Shown: positions 1-5,844, counted from the first letter of the stretch. The stretch is DNA of 7,967 nt from Methanobacteriota archaeon (GCA_023434825.1 JAEYSH010000065.1:1-7967), one strand, 5' to 3'. The notes: a model not told the origin generated them from the letters alone. A program made the numbers and translations.

Positions 1-1
1 T

Positions 2-871
2 TCTTTTAGGACTGGTTTAAAGGATCTACTTAATCCAGTCATGGAATCTAAGTGGAAACACCATATTTTTGCAATTTTGAGTATAATTGTTTTAATTGTG
101 TTAGTATTTTTAGTTGGAAAACCTCAGACATGGATTGTAGGAGTATTGAGATACTTAAATTTTGCAGCAGTATTTTTCACTTTAGTTGGATTATTCGTTC
201 AATTTTTGGGTTTTTCAAAACACAAATTCACTAAAGAATATTTAATTCTTTCACTATTGAGTTTCATGGTTCTTTTAACTGGCATTTTCGTTCCTGCATT
301 TGAAAATTCATTTAACATTACCCGAATATTCCAAATGACATTTGTCTTTTTAGCCCCGATTTGTGTTTTAGGCGGGATAATTGTCTTTAAATCAATTCTC
401 AAAGCTTTTAAAATCGAAGTGATAAAAGATAACCCGATAAAAGTATTTTCAGTATTTTTAATACTTTTATTATTGTTCAATGCAGGATTTTTCAGTGTTT
501 TAACTAATCAATCTATACCAATGCATTTAAGTAAAGAATCAGATTATTATCCCAGTTTTAACGTTCCAGAAACAACTGCAGCGGCATGGTTACATAATGA
601 ATCAACTGGTTCTGTAATTTTTGCAGACTCCTATGGAATATTTGTATTTTATAAATATTACTATCCAGCTGAAATTAATGTTATTTCAAGATATAACGAA
701 AATATTAGTTCTTATATATTTTTAAGGAAATTAAATCAACAAAATAAGCTACTCATTGGCTTTGAAAAAGGATCAAGGGATAGATCCAGAGTTTACGAGG
801 ATAGAAGTAAAATAATTAATAATAAATACAGAATTTACCATAATGGGAATGCTTCAATCTATTTCAGTTAG
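2..871 (+). CDS. C-terminal part of a polytopic membrane protein (DUF2206-like), 5' end outside window
   Basis: The frame is open from position 2 with no stop before the first internal ATG at 41, and no ribosome binding site precedes that ATG (upstream bases are taatccagtc). The gene therefore most likely begins left of the window, and 41 is an internal methionine. Counting from the ATG at 41, about five hydrophobic helices are visible (roughly residues 9-27, 32-57, 68-87, 96-118 and 134-153). A soluble tail of about 120 residues follows, containing AAAWLHN and VIFADSYG near residues 182-201 and many Tyr/Asn. A helical membrane part followed by an extracytoplasmic domain is typical of archaeal surface-polysaccharide or glycosyltransferase-like membrane proteins. 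The tail resembles my memory of DUF2206 proteins of Methanobacteriales, but I cannot confirm this. No biochemical function can be assigned. It is separated from the downstream operon by about 260 nt and has no evident functional link to it. Confidence 0.75.
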   Translation, partial: SFRTGLKDLLNPVMESKWKHHIFAILSIIVLIVLVFLVGKPQTWIVGVLRYLNFAAVFFTLVGLFVQFLGFSKHKFTKEYLILSLLSFMVLLTGIFVPAFENSFNITRIFQMTFVFLAPICVLGGIIVFKSILKAFKIEVIKDNPIKVFSVFLILLLLFNAGFFSVLTNQSIPMHLSKESDYYPSFNVPETTAAAWLHNESTGSVIFADSYGIFVFYKYYYPAEINVISRYNENISSYIFLRKLNQQNKLLIGFEKGSRDRSRVYEDRSKIINNKYRIYHNGNASIYFS

Positions 872-892
872 CTTTAAGTTAATTATATGCTT

Positions 893-920
893 AAGTAAAT
901 TAATTAATATACTTTTTATC
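893..920 (+). terminator. Weak T-rich terminator candidate after the upstream gene
   Basis: Shortly after the stop at 869-871, AAGTA (893-897) can pair with TACTT (910-914) around a 12-nt AT-only loop, and the right arm runs directly into a T tract (913-917). Archaeal RNA polymerase often terminates at T-rich stretches without a strong hairpin, so position and T content are the main arguments. The five-pair stem is too weak to carry the call alone. Confidence 0.3.
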
Positions 921-1091
921 CCTATTTTATAAATTTTAGATAATACCCTATTAAAACATATTTCATTGAATTTTATGAAGATTTAAGCATGGAAATGATT
1001 ACTGAATTAATTTTTAAAATTAGAAAAGTTAATGCAAACTTCATTTCGTATAATACTTTTTTAAAATATTTATTAACAATTAATAAATCCA

Positions 1092-1110
1092 AGTAAAAAC
1101 ATTTATATAT
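1092..1110 (+). promoter_or_regulatory. Archaeal promoter (BRE + TATA box) of the eha operon
   Basis: TTTATATA at 1102-1109 matches the archaeal TATA consensus very closely. It is preceded by the purine-rich AGTAAAAAC (1092-1100), a plausible BRE. It is the only strong TATA box seen before the long + strand operon. At the usual spacing of about 25-27 nt, transcription would begin near 1130-1134. That places the first in-frame ATG codons (1109 and 1115) upstream of the transcript and points to 1133 as the ehaA start. Confidence 0.65.
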
Positions 1111-1112
1111 GT

Positions 1113-1145
1113 TCATGATCATTCTATTTATCATGATTATTCATG
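1113..1145 (+). repeat. Repeated TCATGA boxes over the predicted transcription start (possible operator)
   Basis: TCATGATCATT (1113-1123) recurs as TCATGATTATT (1131-1141), with 10 of 11 bases identical and an 18-bp period. A third TCATG lies at 1141-1145. Because TCATGA is its own reverse complement, the first two copies also form an inverted repeat (TCATGAT 1113-1119, ATCATGA 1130-1136). The elements lie between the TATA box and the start of ehaA, where a bound repressor would block initiation. No known methanogen operator (for example the NrpR GGAA/TTCC type) is recognised, so regulation is inference. Confidence 0.3.
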
Positions 1146-1441
1146 TTGATGTTATAACAATCTTAAGTTATACTCTTTCAGTAGTATCTGCAATTATTGT
1201 AGGATTTATATTAAGGCTTCCTTTGCTCCCTGAAAGACCAATCAGGGATTCCTGGACAATTAGTATAATATTTCCAACAACTGTAATTGCACTGGGACTA
1301 TCTGCAATGGTCTTTGAGCTTGGATGGAATGGAATAATAGTTGGAATTGTTATTGGAGTCATATCTGCATTAATATCCAAATATATACTTGAATCAATCC
1401 TCCCAAGACATACTGAGTTAATTGGAGATGAAAACCAATGA
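1133..1441 (+). CDS. ehaA: Energy-converting hydrogenase A subunit A, membrane protein
   Basis: A 102-residue protein when started at ATG 1133. It has three predicted helices (about residues 5-27, 44-62 and 65-88), a short loop with LPERP (32-36) and SWT between the first two, and a polar tail containing RHTEL (92-96). It is identified as EhaA by size, by position as first gene of the operon and by the order of what follows. Its exact role in the complex is unknown; it is one of the small integral subunits of the membrane arm. The frame also offers ATG 1109 and ATG 1115. The ATG at 1109 overlaps the TATA box and neither has a ribosome binding site, so 1133 is preferred and translation is probably leaderless or nearly so. 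The stop TGA overlaps the ehaB ATG by 4 nt (ATGA). Confidence 0.85.
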   Translation: MIIHVDVITILSYTLSVVSAIIVGFILRLPLLPERPIRDSWTISIIFPTTVIALGLSAMVFELGWNGIIVGIVIGVISALISKYILESILPRHTELIGDENQ

Positions 1442-1941
1442 ATGAAATATTAGGAATTATAATTGCCGCTATTCTATCATGGCTAAACTTTGTTCTTATT
1501 GATACATGGTTCGGACTTCCTGAAAAACCTGGTGTTAAAGGTGCAGATGTAATTGGTAGAGACGTTAAAAAAAGAGGCGGAGATTTAGCTGGTGGATTCT
1601 TCCAGGGAAATATTGTTTGTTCTCCTGATGCTTCAGCAGGAACACTTCTTGGCGCTATAGCTTGTTATTTAATTGGTATCCCTGCAGGAGGATTCGTAGC
1701 TGCTTTACTTGTATTCATTGGTAACAGACTTTGTGCAGACCCCGGTTATGCAGGTACAATTGGTGCATTGACAATAATGGTTATTATAGGATTAGCATCA
1801 TTTATTGGAATACCTCCCGAACAATTTATTGTAGGAATGCTAATTGCAATAGTAACAATTCAAGGTCTTGATCATCCCAGAGCATCCAGATTACTTGGAA
1901 AAATTGCAGAAAAAATGGGAAGACATACTGAATTAACTTAA
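1438..1941 (+). CDS. ehaB: Energy-converting hydrogenase A subunit B, membrane protein
   Basis: A 167-residue protein. The N-terminal helix (3-22) is followed by a polar stretch rich in Lys, Arg and Gly (about 27-56) with LPEKP (27-31) and GADVIGRDVKKRGGD, probably cytoplasmic. Three more hydrophobic segments follow (about 66-97, 104-126 and 128-146), then a basic tail ending in RHTELT. Cysteines lie at 61, 76 and 99 but form no metal-binding pattern. Length and position match EhaB. GGAG at 1424-1427 inside the end of ehaA precedes the start, which overlaps the ehaA stop, so the two are likely translationally coupled. Its function in the complex is not established. It shares LPE(R/K)P and RHTEL with EhaA. 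After it comes the longest gap inside the operon (64 nt). Confidence 0.88.
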   Translation: MNEILGIIIAAILSWLNFVLIDTWFGLPEKPGVKGADVIGRDVKKRGGDLAGGFFQGNIVCSPDASAGTLLGAIACYLIGIPAGGFVAALLVFIGNRLCADPGYAGTIGALTIMVIIGLASFIGIPPEQFIVGMLIAIVTIQGLDHPRASRLLGKIAEKMGRHTELT

Positions 1942-2005
1942 CATTAAATTTAAATGATTAAAAAGATAAACCATAAATATTCATTATATTCAAAGGTAGA
2001 TAAAG

Positions 2006-2254
2006 ATGTTAATTGAGATTACAGGGATTATAGTTGTATTCATGGCTCTCAGAGCATTAATTGCCAGGGATAGAAGTGAAAGAATGCTCTATCTAAATGC
2101 AATGGGCTTTAGTATATCAGCATTAATTGCACTTTATATACAAACACCATTCGGAGCTATTATTGCAATAACTTTCTTTATATGTAATACTATAAGTTCA
2201 AATGCAATAGCATACTCAATTGGAAGAATTCAAGATGAAATAGTAATAAGGTAA
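2006..2254 (+). CDS. ehaC: Energy-converting hydrogenase A subunit C (small membrane protein)
   Basis: An 82-residue protein with three helices (about 2-17, 31-46 and 49-68). The cytoplasmic link between the first two carries ARDRSERM (about 19-26). It matches EhaC by size and order, a family I recall as DUF2109. The arrangement of a helix, a loop with Asp-Arg and two more helices resembles MrpF/MbhB of Mrp antiporters and membrane-bound hydrogenases. I saw this by eye only and offer it as a hypothesis. AAGGT at 1993-1997, 8 nt before the ATG, serves as ribosome binding site. The preceding 64-nt AT-rich gap could hold a secondary promoter (ATAAATAT at 1973-1980), but the case is weak. Confidence 0.85.
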   Translation: MLIEITGIIVVFMALRALIARDRSERMLYLNAMGFSISALIALYIQTPFGAIIAITFFICNTISSNAIAYSIGRIQDEIVIR

Positions 2255-2260
2255 AAATCT

Positions 2261-2265
2261 GGTGG
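2261..2265 (+). promoter_or_regulatory. Ribosome binding site that fixes the ehaD start
   Basis: GGTGG lies 5 nt before ATG 2271. The alternative in-frame GTG at 2262 is part of this element and has no binding site of its own, so 2271 is the better start. Confidence 0.6.
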
Positions 2266-2270
2266 AAATA

Positions 2271-2558
2271 ATGGCTATATTAGATTTTATAAATATTTCA
2301 ACAATATCTGCTGCTGTCTCTTTGATTGGGGCAGTAGGTATAATACTCCTCCCTAAGCCAATTGATAAAGTGATAATGTTTGCATTACTTCAGGGAGGTT
2401 TTATAGGAATGATTGTAGCTGCAAAATATTTAGATGTTGCAATGGCAGCTGCATTAATTGATCCTATTTCAACTGTTATCCTTTTAATTGCTATTATTAA
2501 GATTAATGATGTGCGGAAGGAAAAACTAAAAGCCCAGGAGGAATTGAACATTGCTTGA
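2271..2558 (+). CDS. ehaD: Energy-converting hydrogenase A subunit D (MbhD-like membrane protein)
   Basis: A 95-residue protein from ATG 2271. Helices lie at about 12-27, 34-52 and 56-77, followed by a charged tail. The third helix starts with YLDVAMAAALID (53-64). By eye this resembles the ApDVALtEA motif of MbhD and the MrpA C-terminal region, with the usual Glu replaced by Ala60 and an extra Asp at 64. It matches EhaD (recalled as DUF2108) by length and order. It is probably part of the ion-translocating membrane arm. A GTG at 2262 could extend it by three residues but overlaps the ribosome binding site. Its end overlaps ehaE by 8 nt. Confidence 0.85.
   Translation: MAILDFINISTISAAVSLIGAVGIILLPKPIDKVIMFALLQGGFIGMIVAAKYLDVAMAAALIDPISTVILLIAIIKINDVRKEKLKAQEELNIA
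2536..2541 (+). promoter_or_regulatory. Strong ribosome binding site for the TTG-started ehaE
   Basis: AGGAGG inside the end of ehaD sits 9 nt before TTG 2551. No in-frame ATG lies nearby and the protein family begins here, so the strong site supports the rare start codon. Confidence 0.7.
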
Positions 2559-2811
2559 TATTTATATATGGTTCTATACGGGCTGTATACTAACAATTTT
2601 AGGAGCTATAGGTACAGTATTTGGTCCTGGGGTTAAAGATCCTATTGTAAGGACATTAAATACTGAAATTGCTGCAATAGGCGTTTCGATGATATTTTTA
2701 ACTTACAATCATACTATTGCGCTACTAACATTTGTTGCATCAACTACTATAATTACAATGGTTCTTTTAAGAGCTGTTGTAAGGCTTGAAGAAATGGGGG
2801 CTAAGGTATGA
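2551..2811 (+). CDS. ehaE: Energy-converting hydrogenase A subunit E (small membrane protein)
   Basis: An 86-residue protein starting with TTG. Three helices lie at about 6-25, 38-52 and 54-75, and a short charged tail follows. It matches EhaE (recalled as DUF2107) in length and place. The stretch GAIGTVFGPGVKDPIVRTLN (18-37) followed by AAIGVSMIFL is reminiscent of MrpG/MbhC, whose first loop also follows a GAIG-type helix end and carries a conserved Arg. This is a visual comparison only. The start lies inside the end of ehaD (8-nt overlap) and the stop overlaps ehaF by 4 nt, so translation is probably coupled on both sides. It probably belongs to the membrane arm. Confidence 0.85.
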   Translation: MLDIYIWFYTGCILTILGAIGTVFGPGVKDPIVRTLNTEIAAIGVSMIFLTYNHTIALLTFVASTTIITMVLLRAVVRLEEMGAKV

Positions 2812-3323
2812 GAAGTTTAGGAAGACTTTTGAATGACTTAGCTAATCCTGATAATATTCCAAGACTTTTCTCATTGGTACTTGGAATTGTACTAATAGCG
2901 GGCCTTATAGTTCCATTTACATTAAATGATAATCAATTATATCCTAGACCAGAACCTCAAAATCAGGTTAATTCTGGAGATCCTTTAGCACCATATAATC
3001 GTGGTGGTGTTGTAATTGCAGATTGGGGTTTAAATGGTAATTTTCTTCTGGAACCAGGTATTGCTAAAGCACAATATCCTGAAAATTCAGTTAATCTTGG
3101 TAAAATAGCAGGTTATTTATCTCCAATGGCCATTACTGTAAAGGATACAACTCTTTACTTTGGTACTTCAATTTATTCATCTCCTGGTGGTTTAATAGAT
3201 GAAATATTGTATTATACAAGAGGTTTTGACACAATTCTCGAGTCAACTATCTTAATGATGGCATTTGTAGTTGCATCATGGATTGGACTCCACTTTACAA
3301 TGAGACGGGAGGATGAAGAATGA
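2808..3323 (+). CDS. ehaF: Energy-converting hydrogenase A subunit F (two helices with a large external loop)
   Basis: A 171-residue protein, as expected for EhaF (recalled as DUF2106). A basic N-terminus is followed by one helix (about 19-39). A polar domain of about 100 residues comes next (40-137; PYNRGGVVIADWGLN near 62-76, several Tyr and Pro), then a second helix (about 143-163) and a charged tail. Arg residues at both ends suggest that the termini are cytoplasmic and the loop faces outside. The second helix is introduced by RGFDTILEST (138-147), very like the R-G-x-D-T-x-x-E-x-T motif of MbhE/MrpA C-terminal proteins, with Asp141 and Glu145 in place. It is therefore likely a membrane-arm subunit with buried acidic residues. 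GGGGG at 2796-2800 is a possible ribosome binding site. It overlaps both neighbours by 4 nt. Confidence 0.87.
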   Translation: MRSLGRLLNDLANPDNIPRLFSLVLGIVLIAGLIVPFTLNDNQLYPRPEPQNQVNSGDPLAPYNRGGVVIADWGLNGNFLLEPGIAKAQYPENSVNLGKIAGYLSPMAITVKDTTLYFGTSIYSSPGGLIDEILYYTRGFDTILESTILMMAFVVASWIGLHFTMRREDEE

Positions 3324-4006
3324 CCGGCGCTGAAGTTTTAGTTCCAAATGTTGTTTCTCCTGTTGTAGTTTCAATTTACGGTCCCGCAATTATTGTTGGG
3401 TTAATAACTGGATTTATAGCACTTCTAGGAATTGCATTTAAAAAAGGTGATTTAACCGCATTAATACTTACAGATATTGTTGGATTGGCTATGTTAATTA
3501 TTGTTGCAGCGGTTGCAACTGATTTAGCAGAAGCATTAATTCTTCCAGGGTTAGTGGTTGAACTTGCAGAAATACTGGCTATATCAGAAGTTCTTATGAG
3601 TAGAGAAATGAAAAAGAGTGGAAAAACTGTGGAATTGATTCCACTTCCATTGTCACTGGATATGGAAATATTGCATACGGCACCAGCATTTCTTGCAATA
3701 ATACTCATAGCTTATGGTGTTTTCCTTACAGGATTTACCGGTGGTGCAATTGCGGGAGTTGGAATATTATTCTATGTGCTTTCAAGAGCAGTTAGAGGCC
3801 TTCCTTCCAATATATGGGAAGGTGTCGCAGGCGCATCTGGTATTGCATGGGTTTTATGGTTAGTAGGATTCCTTATATTCTTTGTAGCCCCACAATACTG
3901 GTTATTAGGTTTATTCATGTCTTCATGTGGGGTACTGATAAAAGTAGCATCTAAAGCAGGGTTAATAGGTGTTATGGGTAGAGAAGAGTTCAAAAGAGGA
4001 AAATAA
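3320..4006 (+). CDS. ehaG: Energy-converting hydrogenase A subunit G, polytopic membrane protein
   Basis: A 228-residue protein with about six helices (roughly 14-38, 47-65, 70-92, 122-157, 171-188 and 193-210), consistent with EhaG. The second and third helices carry an unusual series of acidic residues: Asp52, Asp68, Glu71, Glu81, Glu84 and Glu90. The loop after them is basic (SREMKKSGK), which places it in the cytoplasm. The acidic pattern suggests a role in ion conduction, but this is inference; no catalytic motif is known to me. An excellent ribosome binding site, GGAGG (3308-3312), precedes the ATG, and the start overlaps the ehaF stop by 4 nt. A 37-nt gap follows before ehaH. Confidence 0.87.
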   Translation: MTGAEVLVPNVVSPVVVSIYGPAIIVGLITGFIALLGIAFKKGDLTALILTDIVGLAMLIIVAAVATDLAEALILPGLVVELAEILAISEVLMSREMKKSGKTVELIPLPLSLDMEILHTAPAFLAIILIAYGVFLTGFTGGAIAGVGILFYVLSRAVRGLPSNIWEGVAGASGIAWVLWLVGFLIFFVAPQYWLLGLFMSSCGVLIKVASKAGLIGVMGREEFKRGK

Positions 4007-4043
4007 TCAGTAGATACAGTTAAAATGATACGGAGTAAATAAT

Positions 4044-4712
4044 ATGGACATAGCAACTTTAAGTGGACAGATGTTTGGTTATATACCTCTTGGAGATATA
4101 GTATTGTATTTTACCCCATTTAATCTGTTTTTATTTGGCGGAGCACTCTTATTTACACTTCTTATTGCATTAAGTAATACCGAAACCCAGGTGGAAGCAA
4201 GATTTGGTACGCTGGAAGATAGGGAAGTAAAAGTAGACAAAGCTGAATTTAAAATAAGGAGATTTTTAGCTATTGTATGTGGTCTTGCCACTGCAGGTGC
4301 AATGATCACTGGAGATCTTTTCAATTTTACATTATTTGTAGCTTTGATTGGTATAGTTAATATTGGGCTAGTTGGAGCCGTAAAAATGGTAGATGTTCTG
4401 GATTCAGCATTCCAGTATGGTATTATTGCAATGATTGCATCTCTTCCTTTATTTGGCGGTGCAGCTTTAATACTTGCTACAACCGGAACTTTGAGTTTGT
4501 TACAACTGGCAAATAGTACAGTTACTCCAATGGTAACATTTGCTTCAATATTACTGATAATGGGAATTGCTGGTGAAACTGGTATTGCTCCATTTTATGC
4601 AACAAAAGCTGAAATGTTTAGAACCCCCGGTTCACCATTTTTAGTTATAATACATTTAAGTTCATTACTAGTAATTGTAAGAGCAATTGAAATTTTGCTT
4701 ATCATAAATTAA
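4044..4712 (+). CDS. ehaH: Energy-converting hydrogenase A subunit H, half-length NuoN/MrpD-like antiporter-type subunit
   Basis: A 222-residue protein, less than half the roughly 500 residues of NuoL/M/N and MrpD subunits. After an N-terminal helix (about 27-44) and a charged loop (46-73), recognisable antiporter-subunit segments follow in order. These are GDLFNFTLFVALIG (90-103, TM5-like), a helix ending in ATTGTLSLLQLA (145-156), and GETGIAPFYATKAEMF (177-192), which corresponds to the G-x-K-x-x-x-x-P-x-H stretch at TM7. The last segment is a TM8-like helix ending with Arg213. The protein stops there, lacking the second half. The TM5 Glu is Ala100, the TM7 Lys is Glu178, and the last helix holds no Lys. 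GGAG at 4032-4035 is the ribosome binding site. Family identity is fairly secure. Whether it moves ions by the usual mechanism is doubtful. Confidence 0.9.
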   Translation: MDIATLSGQMFGYIPLGDIVLYFTPFNLFLFGGALLFTLLIALSNTETQVEARFGTLEDREVKVDKAEFKIRRFLAIVCGLATAGAMITGDLFNFTLFVALIGIVNIGLVGAVKMVDVLDSAFQYGIIAMIASLPLFGGAALILATTGTLSLLQLANSTVTPMVTFASILLIMGIAGETGIAPFYATKAEMFRTPGSPFLVIIHLSSLLVIVRAIEILLIIN

Positions 4713-4741
4713 CCATTTTAAAATAATTATCAGGTGAAAAA

Positions 4742-4957
4742 ATGGATAGAAAAGGTACAATTAGTGCAATAGTCTTTATAATTGCTATAGCATCTATAAT
4801 ATATGCTTTAGTATTCAATCCTCCAGAATGGATGGTAATTGGAATAGCTATTGCAAGTATACCGCTCAGTGTACTTTCATTTGGATTAATAATTATGGCA
4901 AGGGCCAGAAAAGACGAGGAAGATGATAGAAGGAGAGAACCCTTCATCGGATACTAA
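4742..4957 (+). CDS. ehaI: Energy-converting hydrogenase A subunit I (small membrane protein)
   Basis: A 71-residue protein with two helices (about 7-25 and 31-52) joined by a short NPPEW turn. A strongly charged tail follows (53-66, alternating Arg/Lys with Asp/Glu), probably in the cytoplasm. It matches EhaI by size and by its place between the antiporter-like and NuoH-like subunits. AGGTGA at 4732-4737 ends 4 nt before the ATG. No enzymatic role is expected. It could bridge EhaH and EhaJ, or the tail could contact the hydrogenase module, but neither is shown by sequence. Confidence 0.82.
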   Translation: MDRKGTISAIVFIIAIASIIYALVFNPPEWMVIGIAIASIPLSVLSFGLIIMARARKDEEDDRRREPFIGY

Positions 4958-4980
4958 TAAATCAATCAACCGGTGATCAG

Positions 4981-5844
4981 ATGAATTTAATGGCAAATAT
5001 CTTATTAAACGTTCTAATTGCATTTCTGGTGGGTAGCGTACTTCTTGGATTATACAGGAAAGTTGTGGCAAGAGTACAGACCAGGCCAGGCCCACCAATA
5101 ATTCAATATTTATTACATTTACTTAAATTTTATATCAAAGAGTCTTCATTCCCTAAAACGGCAGCAATGCCCTTTTATATTGGAATAGCCAGTATTCTAA
5201 TGGTTATATGGGTTAGTGCAGTTATAGTAGGGCCTGTTACTCAAGGATCTCTTTTAATTATCTTTGGTATTTATGCACTTCATAAGATTGTAGAGCATAA
5301 TGCAGGATCTTCATCTGGTTCGCCATATGGTAAATTAAGTTGTGTCAGAGCGGTTTATTCAGCGGCCGCAGAGGTACCGCTGTTTGCAGTGCTTGTTATA
5401 ATTTATCTAAAAACTGGATCAATGGGTATTGCTGATATAATTAACTATCAGGCTATTCATGGACCTCTATTATACGCTATACCATTAGCAGCAGCTATGT
5501 ATATTGTATTAATCATTTCAAAAGCGCAATATACTCCATTTTCAATAACAAAAGGAAAAGATATTGTATCTGGATATGAAACTGAGCACTTTGGTTTATT
5601 AAGAGGATATCTAATGATATCTGAGTCAATAATGTGGTACATGCTGTTATGGATTTTCTTAACTGTATTCCTTGGACCAATTAGCCCACTTTTATATATT
5701 ATAGGTATGGTTGGAATTACTGTATTTATCGCGTTTATAAGCGCTACATCACCGCTTTTAAACCCAAATCACTCTGTAATCTTACAAATAATATTTGCAA
5801 TTATTGGAATTGCAGGTTCCATATTGCTATTAAATGTACTTTAA
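4981..5844 (+). CDS. ehaJ: Energy-converting hydrogenase A subunit J, NuoH-like membrane anchor
   Basis: A 287-residue protein with about eight helices, the size of NuoH/EchB/MbhM-type subunits that attach the hydrogenase (or quinone) module to the membrane. Diagnostic parts are YRKVVARVQTRPGP (25-38, the first-loop R-K-x-x-A-R-x-Q-x-R-x-G-P signature) and GKLSCVRAVYSAAAEVPLF (117-135, with conserved Arg123 and Glu131 of the second loop). The third is PFSITKGKDIVSGYETEHFG (186-205, third loop). In the last of these the usual PFD-x-x-E-A-E pattern of NuoH is lost, although SGYETE is kept. The perfect anti-SD complement GGTGATC (4972-4978) ends 2 nt before ATG 4981. An ATG at 4990 is possible but worse spaced. 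It lies next to ehaI and upstream of the hydrogenase genes, as in other eha operons. Confidence 0.92.
   Translation: MNLMANILLNVLIAFLVGSVLLGLYRKVVARVQTRPGPPIIQYLLHLLKFYIKESSFPKTAAMPFYIGIASILMVIWVSAVIVGPVTQGSLLIIFGIYALHKIVEHNAGSSSGSPYGKLSCVRAVYSAAAEVPLFAVLVIIYLKTGSMGIADIINYQAIHGPLLYAIPLAAAMYIVLIISKAQYTPFSITKGKDIVSGYETEHFGLLRGYLMISESIMWYMLLWIFLTVFLGPISPLLYIIGMVGITVFIAFISATSPLLNPNHSVILQIIFAIIGIAGSILLLNVL

Noticed and set aside
989..1096. A 35-codon + strand frame (starting MEMITELIFKIRK) in the intergenic region before ehaA
   Set aside because: It has no ribosome binding site, consists mostly of AT-driven codons, and its stop falls inside the BRE of the operon promoter. A chance frame in AT-rich DNA is more likely than a small gene.
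199..4947. Several - strand open frames of 68-110 codons opposite the membrane-protein genes
   Set aside because: All lie wholly or almost wholly inside well-supported + strand genes, are rich in Ser/Ile/Asn as expected from antisense of hydrophobic genes, and have no matching family or ribosome binding site.
5360..5382. GC-rich inverted repeat CAGCGG ... CCGCTG with an internal GCGGCCGC, unusual in this AT-rich DNA
   Set aside because: It lies inside ehaJ where it encodes the conserved second-loop residues (SAAAEVPL), so Ala and Glu codon choice explains the GC content. A six-pair stem within a coding region is not enough for a regulatory claim.
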